Below the pieces are notes generated by a model that was not told where the DNA came from, searched no databases, and worked only from the letters and a program-made list of their open reading frames with translations. The translations under genes were made by a program, and so were the position numbers. From an uncultured Pelagibacteraceae bacterium (GTDB lineage Bacteria > Pseudomonadota > Alphaproteobacteria > Pelagibacterales > Pelagibacteraceae), in contig CACLKK010000006.1 in assembly GCA_902607525.1 (NCBI GenBank), forward strand, positions 1-35,000: a DNA stretch of 35,000 bases. Reading direction: 5' to 3'. This document shows, one piece after another, positions 1 through 8,263 of this stretch. The stretch's first letter is position 1. Each line of letters opens with the position of its first letter.

Positions 1-1192
1 CTTTCTGAGCGTCTCCACATGAATTTACAATAATAATTGTATCATTGCTTAATTTTGGTGCTTCAGATATTGCTGTAGCAAATGCGTGACTTGGTTCCAA
101 ACTTGGATTTAGATTTTCATATTTAGTTACTAATTTATACGCATTTAATGCTTCTTCATCAGTTGCAGCAGTATAATTTGCTCTTTTTGTATCTTTTAAA
201 AAACAATGTAGAGGTGAAACTCCAGGATAATCTAGTCCTGCGCTAATAGACTCAGTTTCCTCTATTTGTCCTTCTTTATTTTGGTTTACATATTGAGCTG
301 CGCCATGGAGTATACCTATTTTTGATCCATAAGTCAGAGGAGCCGCATGTCTTTTACTTTTTTTTGGTCCACCTGCTTCAACACCAATAAATTCAATTTG
401 TTTTTTGTCATAGTGTATAAACTCATTCCAAAATCCGAAACTTGAGCTACCACCGCCCACACAATTATATAATTTTAATTTTTTTGGAATTGTTCCAAAC
501 TCTTCCTTTATTTGAATTAAAAGTTCTCTTGAAATTTGTGATGTACTCCATCCACAAATTTTAACAAAAATATTTGGTCCAACTGTAGATCCAACGCACA
601 TATGAGTTGTATCACAATTAGAAACCCAGTATCTCATACATTCACTAACAGCATCAACGAGAGTTTGGCTACCTGTATAAACAGGAACTATTTCAGCACC
701 ATTTGCTCGCATTGCATCACAATTTGGTTTTTGTCTTTTAATATCTTTCACTCCCATAAAAATTTTACATTTTAAACCAAATTTTTTTGCAGCCATGCTT
801 AACATTTTTCCTGCGTATCCGGCTCCAGTATCTCCAACTATATATTTTTTTCCTGCTCTTTTAGCTATAAGGCTGTGAACAGTAGCATTATAAATTTTAT
901 GTGCACCTCCATTAGCTTCTGATACAACTTTAGCCCATATTTCAGCTCCACCTAAATGTTCTGTTAAATTTTCTAGTTTTATAAATGGAGTGGGAGCGCC
1001 GACCCAATTTTTGAAATAGTAATCTCTTTCTTGAAGAAAATTTTTATCTTTCCTCAATTTTTCAAATAAATAAGTAAGATCTTCTACTGGCTTTTTTAAA
1101 GTTTCAGGTATGAAATTTCCTCCAAATTTTCCCCAGAAACCATTATTGTCGTGTTGATCAATTAAAGGTATGTTTTTTTTTATTTTTATCAT
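1..1192 (-). CDS. TrpB-family PLP-dependent enzyme (tryptophan synthase beta-like), 3' end cut by window edge
   Basis: About 397 residues are visible, and roughly 15-20 more are expected beyond base 1. The whole length aligns with tryptophan synthase beta, the PLP enzyme that joins indole and serine: an FGGNFIPET start, APTPF, the PLP lysine in GGAHK (K99), the phosphate-binding VGGGS loop, GQIEETESISAGLDYPGV, and a C-terminal VNSCGDAQKD. Several active-site motifs are not canonical. The residue 22 after the PLP lysine, the catalytic Glu109 in Salmonella TrpB, is Asp121 in GDTGAG. The QHG that follows is YAG. The KRED motif before the lysine is lost. LSGRGDKD is replaced by SCGDAQKD, putting Cys where Ser377 contacts the PLP ring nitrogen. 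The ATG lies 4 nt downstream of the pyrF stop, so the two are probably cotranscribed. It may be a diverged true TrpB or a paralogue with another beta-replacement reaction. Family is certain, reaction is not. Confidence 0.8.
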   Translation of the reverse strand, partial: MIKIKKNIPLIDQHDNNGFWGKFGGNFIPETLKKPVEDLTYLFEKLRKDKNFLQERDYYFKNWVGAPTPFIKLENLTEHLGGAEIWAKVVSEANGGAHKIYNATVHSLIAKRAGKKYIVGDTGAGYAGKMLSMAAKKFGLKCKIFMGVKDIKRQKPNCDAMRANGAEIVPVYTGSQTLVDAVSECMRYWVSNCDTTHMCVGSTVGPNIFVKICGWSTSQISRELLIQIKEEFGTIPKKLKLYNCVGGGSSSFGFWNEFIHYDKKQIEFIGVEAGGPKKSKRHAAPLTYGSKIGILHGAAQYVNQNKEGQIEETESISAGLDYPGVSPLHCFLKDTKRANYTAATDEEALNAYKLVTKYENLNPSLEPSHAFATAISEAPKLSNDTIIIVNSCGDAQK

Positions 1193-1196
1193 TAAA

Positions 1197-1883
1197 CTAC
1201 TCTTTGATAGAATTAGACACTTTATCTATATTTTTCTCAATATCTCCTTTAATTAAACTTCTTCCCATAATAAATTTATTTGCACCATTTTTTAAAGCTT
1301 CTATTGGTGTAGATGTACGTTTCTGATCATTTTTATCTTCATCTTTCATACGAACTCCAGGAGTAAAAATTAAAAGATCTGAACCTAAAATTTTTCTTAC
1401 AGTTTTCGCTTCATTTCCTGAACAAATTATACCAACGTCCATATCTTTTGCTAATTTCGCTAACTTTTTAACCTGCTCCTCTACGGTGTTATCATTTCCC
1501 ATATCTTTTAAATCTAAATCATCTAAAGCTGTTAAAACTGTTACCATCATAATTTTAGGTTTAGCCTTAATTTCATTTGCAGCTTTTTTTGCTTTTTCAA
1601 TCATAGATTTTCCGCCTTGACCGTGCACGGTTAAAAAACCAAATTCTATATCATCTAAAGCTTTAATTGCTTTATAAACTGTTTCAGGAATATCTTTTAA
1701 TTTTAAATCTAACATTAGATTATTTATTCCTATTTCATTAAATTTTTTAATACCCATTTTCCCGTGAGCATTAAAAAATTCTAATCCAAGTTTTATAGTA
1801 AAAATTTTATCTTTGACTTTTTTGGTAAGAGCAATTGCTTCTTCAATTTTTGTTGTGTCTAAAGCAAGGATAATTTTGTTCAC
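1197..1883 (-). CDS. pyrF: Orotidine 5'-phosphate decarboxylase
   Basis: 228 residues, the normal size for bacterial PyrF, which decarboxylates OMP to UMP in the last step of pyrimidine synthesis. Visible family features are the ALDT first strand near residue 7, KLGLEFF, the catalytic D-x-K-x-x-D array in LDLKLKDIPET, the TPGVR phosphate-binding loop and the final G-rich FIMGRSLIKG. It is a cytosolic TIM-barrel dimer. It sits 17 nt after ihfB and 4 nt before the TrpB-like gene on the same strand, in a long co-oriented block. Nothing points to its own promoter or an attenuator. No essential residue appears to be missing. Confidence 0.95.
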   Translation of the reverse strand: MNKIILALDTTKIEEAIALTKKVKDKIFTIKLGLEFFNAHGKMGIKKFNEIGINNLMLDLKLKDIPETVYKAIKALDDIEFGFLTVHGQGGKSMIEKAKKAANEIKAKPKIMMVTVLTALDDLDLKDMGNDNTVEEQVKKLAKLAKDMDVGIICSGNEAKTVRKILGSDLLIFTPGVRMKDEDKNDQKRTSTPIEALKNGANKFIMGRSLIKGDIEKNIDKVSNSIKE

Positions 1884-1900
1884 TGAATTTCAATTATATA

Positions 1901-2212
1901 TTAATAAGTATCAGAAATTTCGTTTTCAGTAAAATTTTTGTTTAAGAGATTAAAAAAATTTTTACTCATTTTCCATTTAATAGCATTTTTTTCAGGTATT
2001 TTTACCGATTCTGAATTTTTAGGATTTCTACCAACCCTAGCTTTTCTTCTGGTAATTTTATATGTGCCGAAGCCTCTAATTTCTACATTTTCACCATTGC
2101 AAAGAGCATTTGTAATTTCGAGAAAAATAATTTCTAAAATTTTTTCAATATCTTTGCGGAGTAAATTGGGATGAAGGTCGCATAATTTCTGCAACAATTC
2201 AGATCTAACCAT
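1901..2212 (-). CDS. ihfB: Integration host factor beta subunit (HU/IHF family)
   Basis: 103 residues. The N-terminal helical dimerisation part (VRSELLQKL) is followed by the beta-arm region NVEIRGFGTYKI and the DNA-intercalating arm tip ARVGRNPKN, where the conserved Pro lies in GRNP. IHF-beta forms a heterodimer with IHF-alpha and sharply bends DNA. The beta assignment rather than plain HU rests on the RSELLQKL start and on the position directly after rpsA, which matches the cmk-rpsA-ihfB order of many Proteobacteria. The C-terminal 15 residues extend slightly past the usual end. A homodimeric HU-like role cannot be excluded without seeing whether ihfA is present elsewhere. Confidence 0.88.
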   Translation of the reverse strand: MVRSELLQKLCDLHPNLLRKDIEKILEIIFLEITNALCNGENVEIRGFGTYKITRRKARVGRNPKNSESVKIPEKNAIKWKMSKNFFNLLNKNFTENEISDTY

Positions 2213-2227
2213 AAAATTATTATAAAG

Positions 2228-3940
2228 TTATTTTTTTGATTTTTTTGTTTTAACTTTTGAAAAATCAAATATATCGCTTAAAATTCCACCGGAGTCTTTA
2301 GAACCATACTTTTTCACAGCTTCTTTTGTTTGCCTTTCCTCCAAAGCTTTTATTGATAGAGAGACTTTTCTTTTTTCTTTATCAAGCTCAGTAATTATAG
2401 CATCTAATTTATCTCCCTTAACAAATCTTGAAGTTCTTTGATTTTCTACTTCTTTGGCAAGTTGATTTTTCTTAATTAAAATTGAAAAATTCTTCTTCCC
2501 AACTTGCACATAGATTCCATTTTGAGCAGAACTTTGAACAACTACAGTTATTGTATCTGACACATTTTTGTTTACAAAAAATTCAAATGGATCATCATCA
2601 AGCTGTTTTATTCCAAGTCTTATTTTTTCATCTTCCTTATTTATTTCTAGAATTTTAAATTTAACAAATTGGTTTTTCTTATATTTTTCTAACTCAGTAT
2701 CTTTTTCAGACCAACTCAAATCTTTATAATGTATTAGGCCGTCGAGCTCAGAGTCTTTAATTGAAACAAACAGTCCATAATCAGTTATATTTTTTATTGT
2801 TCCTTCAAATTTATCTCCCACCTTAAAGTCCTTAGTAAATTTGTTCCAAGGATTTACCAAAGTTTTTTTATAACTTAAGGAAAGTCTTCTTTTTTCTATA
2901 TCTTTTTCCAGAAGTTCTACATCAATTTTTTGAGATGTTGATAATATTTTTCCTGGATGTATATTTTTTTTAGTCCAACTTAGTTCACTTTGATGGATAA
3001 GACCTTCCAGGCCTTCTTCTAACTTTGCAAAACAGCCATAGTCCTGTACTTTAGTTACAACTGCAGGATATTTTTTTCCTATTTCATATTTATTTATGAT
3101 TTTTGTATAAGGGTCTTCGGTAAGATGCTTTATACTTACACTAATTTTTAATTTCACAGGTTCAATTTTGGTAATTTTTACTTTTACTGATTGACCAAGA
3201 GAAAGAAGTTCTGATGGTTTATTAATTCTGCTCCAAGAAATGTCAGTTATATGCAACAGGGCGTCTACTCCATTTAAATCAATAAAGACACCCCAGTCTG
3301 TGAGATTTTTTACAACACCTTGAACTATATCTCCTTCTTTTAATTTTGATATAATTTTATTTTTATCTTTATTTCTAATTTTTTCTATTACAGCTCTTCT
3401 TGATAAAACTATATTTCCTCTTTTTTTGTCCAGTTTAACGCATTCAAAAGTTTGAGGTGTTTTCATTATACTATCAACATTTTTTATAGGTCTAAGATCT
3501 AACTGTGAAGCAGGCAAAAAGCATAGACATGAATCTACATTAACAACAAATCCACCTTTGCATTTTGAAATAATTACGCCTTTTACTTCTTCTTTATTTT
3601 CAAAAGCTTTTTCCATTTTTTTCCATGATTTTGCTCTTCTAGCCTTTTCTCTACTAACAACAATTTCTCCATGTCTGTTTTCAATTTTTTCTAACAGAAC
3701 GTCAATTTTTGATCCTACTTCGATTTTGTCAATTTCTTTAGTGAGCTTAAATTCTTCAAGGGGTATTGCTCCAGAGCTTTTTAGTCCCAAGTCAATAAAT
3801 ACGAATTTTTTTCCAATTTCTTCAACTGTGCCTGTTGTGATTTCGCCTTCTTTAAATTTTCTGTTTCCAAGGTCCTCGGAAAGCAGTTTTTCAAATTCTT
3901 TATCAAACTTTTCTTTATTTTGTTTTACTATTTCTTCCAT
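2228..3940 (-). CDS. rpsA: 30S ribosomal protein S1
   Basis: 570 residues, close to the 557 of E. coli S1. It is made of successive S1 (OB-fold) RNA-binding repeats: the first starts near residue 35 with GEITTGTVEEIGKKFVFIDL, and later ones are seen at GDIVQGVVKNLTDWGVFIDL, GKKYPAVVTKVQDYGCFAKL and GDKFEGTIKNITDYGLFVSI, ending in a weaker C-terminal repeat and a Lys-rich tail. S1 binds single-stranded 5' leaders and helps recruit mRNA to the 30S subunit. That may matter here, because most genes in the window lack a strong Shine-Dalgarno sequence. The ATG at 3940 lies inside the cmk 3' end (26-nt overlap), suggesting translational coupling. No SD is visible before it. Confidence 0.97.
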   Translation of the reverse strand: MEEIVKQNKEKFDKEFEKLLSEDLGNRKFKEGEITTGTVEEIGKKFVFIDLGLKSSGAIPLEEFKLTKEIDKIEVGSKIDVLLEKIENRHGEIVVSREKARRAKSWKKMEKAFENKEEVKGVIISKCKGGFVVNVDSCLCFLPASQLDLRPIKNVDSIMKTPQTFECVKLDKKRGNIVLSRRAVIEKIRNKDKNKIISKLKEGDIVQGVVKNLTDWGVFIDLNGVDALLHITDISWSRINKPSELLSLGQSVKVKITKIEPVKLKISVSIKHLTEDPYTKIINKYEIGKKYPAVVTKVQDYGCFAKLEEGLEGLIHQSELSWTKKNIHPGKILSTSQKIDVELLEKDIEKRRLSLSYKKTLVNPWNKFTKDFKVGDKFEGTIKNITDYGLFVSIKDSELDGLIHYKDLSWSEKDTELEKYKKNQFVKFKILEINKEDEKIRLGIKQLDDDPFEFFVNKNVSDTITVVVQSSAQNGIYVQVGKKNFSILIKKNQLAKEVENQRTSRFVKGDKLDAIITELDKEKRKVSLSIKALEERQTKEAVKKYGSKDSGGILSDIFDFSKVKTKKSKK

Positions 3941-4580
3941 ATTTTAAAAATAATTTCTCATTAATTTTTTTTGACATTTTATCAACCATTTCTTTTTTAT
4001 TTAAAATGTCGGTGCGTATTATTATCGAATCTTTAGTTTGAATTAAAGGAGAAAAGCGCCTTTTAATATCAAGTTCATTGCGTTTTTTTAAGGATTTTTT
4101 CACTTCATTTAATGTAATCCTTCTATTTGATGTTTTTAAATCTTTCCACCGCCTATAGGCAGCTGTTTTGACATTACATTTAAAAAAGAAAGAAATATCA
4201 TATCGTGGATTTTGATTAAGAATTTTCGTTGAAATATCACGACCTTCAATAGCAATTCTATTAAATTTTTCAGCAAATCTTTTTTGGTATTTTTTCAAGA
4301 TTAGTCTCACTTTTTTTTCTTTTGCAATTATAGAAGAATACATGCTGATTTTTTCTGAATGTAAATTAAGTGAAGTTAAACTTTTATAATTTAGTTTGGA
4401 AAACTTTTTTTTGAGAAAAGGAATTTTTTTAATAGGTTTATTTTTTAAGATTAAAAAAGCAGCATACCTATACAGCAATCCAGAATTTAGCAACTTAAGA
4501 TTATATTTTTTAGAAATTAATTTTGCACCCAAGCTTTTACCTGAAGCACTAAAACCATCAAAAGCTATTCGAAGTTCCAT
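3915..4580 (-). CDS. cmk: Cytidylate kinase
   Basis: Phosphorylates CMP and dCMP to the diphosphates using ATP. The P-loop is at the very N-terminus (GFSASGKS, residues 9-16 from the ATG used here), followed by LNSGLLYRYAA, which matches the LDTGALYR substrate region, and IAIEGRDISTKI, which matches the EGRDIGT motif. The R-rich lid is around YRRWKDL. I chose ATG 4580, one nt after the aroA stop, because Cmk proteins start almost directly with the P-loop strand (221 residues). A TTG at 4604 would add eight residues and has a GGAGG 5 nt upstream, but that GGAGG also encodes the conserved Gly-Gly at the end of AroA, so it may be chance. The 3' end overlaps rpsA by 26 nt. Gene order aroA-cmk-rpsA-ihfB supports the call. 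Confidence 0.93.
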   Translation of the reverse strand: MELRIAFDGFSASGKSLGAKLISKKYNLKLLNSGLLYRYAAFLILKNKPIKKIPFLKKKFSKLNYKSLTSLNLHSEKISMYSSIIAKEKKVRLILKKYQKRFAEKFNRIAIEGRDISTKILNQNPRYDISFFFKCNVKTAAYRRWKDLKTSNRRITLNEVKKSLKKRNELDIKRRFSPLIQTKDSIIIRTDILNKKEMVDKMSKKINEKLFLKYGRNSKTK

Positions 4581-4581
4581 T

Positions 4582-5934
4582 TTATTGATTTTTTTTAATT
4601 TCAATTTTTCCTCCTATATTTTTTACTAAATTTATAAAATTAGGAAATGAAGTTTTTACAGTTTCAAAATTATGAATTTTTAAATTTCCTCCAAGCAATA
4701 AACCAAGTACTGCCCAAGACATAGCGACACGATGATCGCCTTTAGAGAAAATATCAATTTTTTTATTCATTACAATTTTTGGGTTTCCATATATTTTTAA
4801 ACTATCTTTAGTTGATTTGGTCTTTATACCAATTTTGTTTAAACCTATTTCCATATTTTTTATTCGATCAGATTCTTTATGTCTTAGCTCACCTATCCCA
4901 TTAAATTTTGATAATCCTTTTGTAAGAGCAGCAATTACAAAAAGTATACAAAATTCATCAATAAGAAATGGCACCAACTCTCTTGGGCAATTTATAGATC
5001 TTAAATTGCTACTTTTTACTATAATATTACCCACTGATTCGCCTGATATTTTTCTTAAATTTTTTATTTTAATATTTGCATTCATTTTTTGTTTTAAAAT
5101 TTTCAGGAATCCTATTCTAGTTGGGTTACATATTACATTTTTAATTATTAACTTAGAATTTGGAGTTAAAAGTGTAAGAGCGATTAAGAATGAGGCTGAA
5201 CTTGGATCAGAGTTTATTGAGTAATTAAAAGCGTGTAGGTTTTTTTGTCCTTTTAGTGCTATTAAATTTCCTTTTTTTATTTTTGAAATTTTAATATCTG
5301 CATTAATCGTTTTTAAAAAAAGCTCAGTATGATTTCTGCTAATCTTTTTTTCTTCAATGATGGTTGTCCCCGGCGTAGAAAGAGATGACAGAAGTATTGA
5401 ACTTTTAATTTGTGCACTACCTTTATTTTCAATATGTCTTTGAGCCAAAGGCATAGATGTTCCTTCTATAGTAATAGGAAGGGTAATTTTTTTTTCCGGA
5501 TAAAAAAAACAACCTACTTTTTTAAGTGGTGTTATTACTCTAGACATATCACGTTTGTTCATTGATTTATCTCCATACAGATAAAACTTTCCAGTATGAG
5601 TTGATAATAAGCCAGATAAAAGACGAGCGGTTGTTCCGCTATTTCCAACATATATTTTTGTTATTTTTTTTTTAATTTTGAATGAATTTAAACCATTACC
5701 ATAAACTGAATAGATATTATTATTTTTTATTATTTTTACACCTAATGCTTTTAGGGCTTGTAGACAATTTAAAACATCTTCGGATTCTAATAAATTTTTT
5801 ATCTTTGATTTTCCAATGCATTGACTGGCTAAAATCAGAGCTCTTATGCTTAAAGATTTATCAGATGGAACTTTTAAAGTTTTATTAAATTTTTCAATTT
5901 TTTTATTTATTGAAACAGAAAAGCTTTTATTCAT
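4582..5934 (-). CDS. aroA: 3-phosphoshikimate 1-carboxyvinyltransferase (EPSP synthase)
   Basis: 450 residues. Joins PEP to shikimate-3-phosphate, the sixth step of the shikimate pathway. Key motifs are VPSDKSLSIR near residue 22 (shikimate-phosphate and PEP binding Lys/Ser), GNSGTTAR at 97-104, DKSMNKRDM, an SAQIKSS motif in the middle, and LRHKESDRI near residue 345, which carries catalytic and PEP-contacting residues. The last part, DHRVAMSWAV, is also family-typical. The GNSGTTAR glycine context resembles the alphaproteobacterial and class II types more than E. coli GNAGTAMR. It begins 6 nt downstream of lptB and ends 1 nt before the chosen cmk ATG. Confidence 0.96.
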   Translation of the reverse strand: MNKSFSVSINKKIEKFNKTLKVPSDKSLSIRALILASQCIGKSKIKNLLESEDVLNCLQALKALGVKIIKNNNIYSVYGNGLNSFKIKKKITKIYVGNSGTTARLLSGLLSTHTGKFYLYGDKSMNKRDMSRVITPLKKVGCFFYPEKKITLPITIEGTSMPLAQRHIENKGSAQIKSSILLSSLSTPGTTIIEEKKISRNHTELFLKTINADIKISKIKKGNLIALKGQKNLHAFNYSINSDPSSASFLIALTLLTPNSKLIIKNVICNPTRIGFLKILKQKMNANIKIKNLRKISGESVGNIIVKSSNLRSINCPRELVPFLIDEFCILFVIAALTKGLSKFNGIGELRHKESDRIKNMEIGLNKIGIKTKSTKDSLKIYGNPKIVMNKKIDIFSKGDHRVAMSWAVLGLLLGGNLKIHNFETVKTSFPNFINLVKNIGGKIEIKKNQ

Positions 5935-5940
5935 TCAATT

Positions 5941-6705
5941 TTAGAAAGTAAAATCTTCACCAAAATATAATTTTTTTGCTTCACTAGTGTTCACAATTTG
6001 GCGAGGAGTACCATTTGCAACTATTATTCCATTGGCAATTACGTAAGCTCGATCGACAACGCTAAGAAGTTGAGAGGCATTATGGTCTGTTACTAATACT
6101 GCGCAGCCCCTCGTCTGTAATTTTAATAGTAGTCCTTTTAAATCTTGTATTGAAAGCAAGTCTACTCCAGCAAAGGGTTCGTCTAGCAATAAAACTTTAG
6201 GATTATTTATTAAGCATCTAGCTATTTCAGTTCTTCTTCTTTCTCCTCCAGACAAAGCTGTTGCTTTAATATCTCTCAAATGTGTAATTGAAAATTCAGC
6301 CATTAATTGCTCTACTATAGCCTTTTGTTCCTCAGTATTTTTTTTAACTATTTGTGCAATTCCTAATAAATTTTCATAGACCGTAAGACCTCTAAATATT
6401 GAGGTTTGTTGAGGTAAATAACCTATTCCTATATTTGATCTTTCATGAATTGGTAAATTAGTTAATTTAGTTTTATCTAAGAAAATATCCCCAAAGTCAG
6501 GTTTTAATAAACCCAATACAATATTCATGAAGGTACTTTTTCCCGCTCCATTACTTCCTAACAAGCCAAGCATTTCGCCTTTATTTAAATGTATGTCAAT
6601 TTTTCTCAATATAACTCTTGATCCAAAAGATTTGGATATATTTTTGGCTGAAAAAACAGGCTTGGATTTAAATTTTATAACTCTAAATTTTTTTATGTTA
6701 CTCAT
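5941..6705 (-). CDS. lptB: LPS export ABC transporter ATP-binding protein LptB
   Basis: 254 residues. Walker A GSNGAGKST at 50-58, ABC signature LSGGE at 151-155, Walker B VLLLDEP at 171-177, and the switch His in VTDHN. The LSGGERRRTEIAR wording and the preceding GYLPQQTSIFRGLTVYEN are typical of LptB. LptB is the cytoplasmic ATPase dimer that drives LptFG to pull LPS from the inner membrane to the LptC-LptA-LptD bridge. The start overlaps the lptC stop by four nt (ATGA), implying coupled translation. The N-terminal 15 residues, rich in Lys and Phe, extend the usual start slightly. Confidence 0.95.
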   Translation of the reverse strand: MSNIKKFRVIKFKSKPVFSAKNISKSFGSRVILRKIDIHLNKGEMLGLLGSNGAGKSTFMNIVLGLLKPDFGDIFLDKTKLTNLPIHERSNIGIGYLPQQTSIFRGLTVYENLLGIAQIVKKNTEEQKAIVEQLMAEFSITHLRDIKATALSGGERRRTEIARCLINNPKVLLLDEPFAGVDLLSIQDLKGLLLKLQTRGCAVLVTDHNASQLLSVVDRAYVIANGIIVANGTPRQIVNTSEAKKLYFGEDFTF

Positions 6706-7292
6706 TTAAATACTTTCATTTTTACAGCTTCATCATTGAACATTGAGACTTTAAAATATTTTGTTTCAAAATCATAATCTATTTTATCTGCTTGTAGAGA
6801 ACCAGTGGGATAATTTATTGTAACATTATTGTAAATATTTACTAAATTTTCGGTTGCTAAAAGGTCTAAATTTTCTGCAAAGATTTTTGTTTCTCCGTCA
6901 GTAGCTTTAACATCATTTTCAAAAAAACAGTCGTAAGTAACTTTATTATATCTGCCTTTAGTTGATATTATATTTACAACCCTGCCTTTACTTAAATACA
7001 AAATTACGTGCATATTAGTCATATGAACAATATCAGGCTCATCTTTTAAAATATGAGCCTTTTCAGAATTAACTGTGAAAGTTTTATCTAGATCATATAT
7101 CCCTTGGTATTGAATATTTTCAAATGTAGTTTCTTGATCTGCATCAGGAAGTTTTACAACATCTTCTTGAATGGATTTGTTTTTAGCTAATTGTGTTTTT
7201 TTCATATAAGGATAAAAAAAGTATGTAGCAAGGATTAAAAATATGCCAACCGATATGAGAATTATTTGTGTTTTTTGATGTGTTTTTTTCAC
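6702..7292 (-). CDS. lptC: LPS export system periplasmic bitopic protein LptC
   Basis: 196 residues from the GTG at 7292. One N-terminal membrane helix (IILISVGIFLILATYFF, about residues 10-26) is followed by a periplasmic OstA/LptC-like beta-jellyroll with FENIQYQGIYDLDKTFTVNSE and repeated short strands. LptC receives LPS from LptFG and hands it to LptA. I chose GTG 7292 because it overlaps the kdsD stop by four nt (GTGA) and has AGGA five nt upstream. A TTG at 7313 would add seven residues and overlap kdsD further. lptB follows with an ATGA overlap, so there is no room for lptA, which usually sits between them. Identity as LptC rather than LptA rests on the anchor helix and on the position. 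Confidence 0.85.
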   Translation of the reverse strand: MKKTHQKTQIILISVGIFLILATYFFYPYMKKTQLAKNKSIQEDVVKLPDADQETTFENIQYQGIYDLDKTFTVNSEKAHILKDEPDIVHMTNMHVILYLSKGRVVNIISTKGRYNKVTYDCFFENDVKATDGETKIFAENLDLLATENLVNIYNNVTINYPTGSLQADKIDYDFETKYFKVSMFNDEAVKMKVFK

Positions 7293-8263
7293 TTGATTCC
7301 TACGCTTAAGCAATGATGCAGATGTATTACACCAACAACATTTTTAATTTTTTTATTAACATCTTGGTGACGTGTAACTAAAAGTGCGGTTATTTTTTTA
7401 GAATTCATTTTTTCAATTGCAGATAATGCTGTTGCAGAATCTGAAATCCAATTTGGATTTTTTGTAGAAACTTTTAAAATTTTTTTTTTATATAGATTAT
7501 TTGAATGTCTACGTATGTCTCCATCTGTCAGAATACTAATCTTTCCACTTTTCTCTTTGCAGCATACTAGGCCTAATTTTTTCTTAGACATTTCTTTTAT
7601 TGCTAGTCTTATACTTGTATTTGATTGGATTATGGGAATCTCTTTTCCTTTAGCCATTATGTCTTTTACTAAGATTAAAGATGTAGCTAGCGTACCAGAG
7701 GGATGTGTTGTGATAAATTTTTTATTAGTCCATTTTTTTCTTTTCATGCAAGCGATAGCTAAAGAATCTCCCCAAGATAGAAAATTTAAACTTGATGACG
7801 TTGGGGCTAAACTATGACCAGCCTCTACAACTTTAGGAAGCAAAATTTTAATTGTTGAGTTGCGCAGAAGCATAGAAGAAGATTTACAGCTAACTCCTAT
7901 GACACTGATGTTATGTCTATTGGCATACCTAAGTATACTATTCAATTCTGAAGATTCTCCAGAAACACTAAAGACTAATAAAATATCATGATTTTTTTGT
8001 ATAGCTCCAAGACCGCCATGTTGTAAGTCAGTTGCATTAAAGGCTACGCTCGGCGTTCCTAAGCTTGATAAGGTTGAACTTACTTTAATTCCTACGATAT
8101 AGCTTTTACCAACTCCAACAACCAAAACTTTACCACGAGTTTTATAAACTAAATTAACTGCCTTTGAAAACTGAGATGAGCGTCCAAAGCTAGAAGATAA
8201 TTTTTTTAAAGCATTAATTTCTACCTGGACAGTTTTTTTTGCTATTTGTAAATCTTTATTCAT
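7289..8263 (-). CDS. kdsD: D-arabinose 5-phosphate isomerase (KdsD/KpsF family)
   Basis: 324 residues, against 328 in E. coli KdsD. The N-terminal SIS sugar-isomerase domain spans about residues 35-170 (VVGVGKSYIVGIK, LQHGGLG, VFSVSGESSEL, AGHSLAPTSS). Two CBS domains follow from about residue 205 (DIMAKGKEIPIIQSN, LTDGDIRRH, ISDSATALSAIEKMNSKK). It converts ribulose-5-phosphate to arabinose-5-phosphate, the entry step to Kdo for LPS, which fits the lptC-lptB neighbours. The usual HGDLG of the family reads HGGLG here, a substitution to check. The ATG follows directly on the rnd stop (TAAATG). kdsC, often next in this cluster, is absent. Confidence 0.94.
   Translation of the reverse strand: MNKDLQIAKKTVQVEINALKKLSSSFGRSSQFSKAVNLVYKTRGKVLVVGVGKSYIVGIKVSSTLSSLGTPSVAFNATDLQHGGLGAIQKNHDILLVFSVSGESSELNSILRYANRHNISVIGVSCKSSSMLLRNSTIKILLPKVVEAGHSLAPTSSSLNFLSWGDSLAIACMKRKKWTNKKFITTHPSGTLATSLILVKDIMAKGKEIPIIQSNTSIRLAIKEMSKKKLGLVCCKEKSGKISILTDGDIRRHSNNLYKKKILKVSTKNPNWISDSATALSAIEKMNSKKITALLVTRHQDVNKKIKNVVGVIHLHHCLSVGIK

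Noticed and set aside
3558-3947. 129-residue plus-strand frame opposite rpsA
   Set aside because: Antisense shadow of the S1 gene: Ser/Phe-rich text from reversed Lys/Glu codons, no family resemblance.
4817-5224. 135-residue plus-strand frame opposite aroA
   Set aside because: Antisense shadow of a clear aroA; no motif and no start context.
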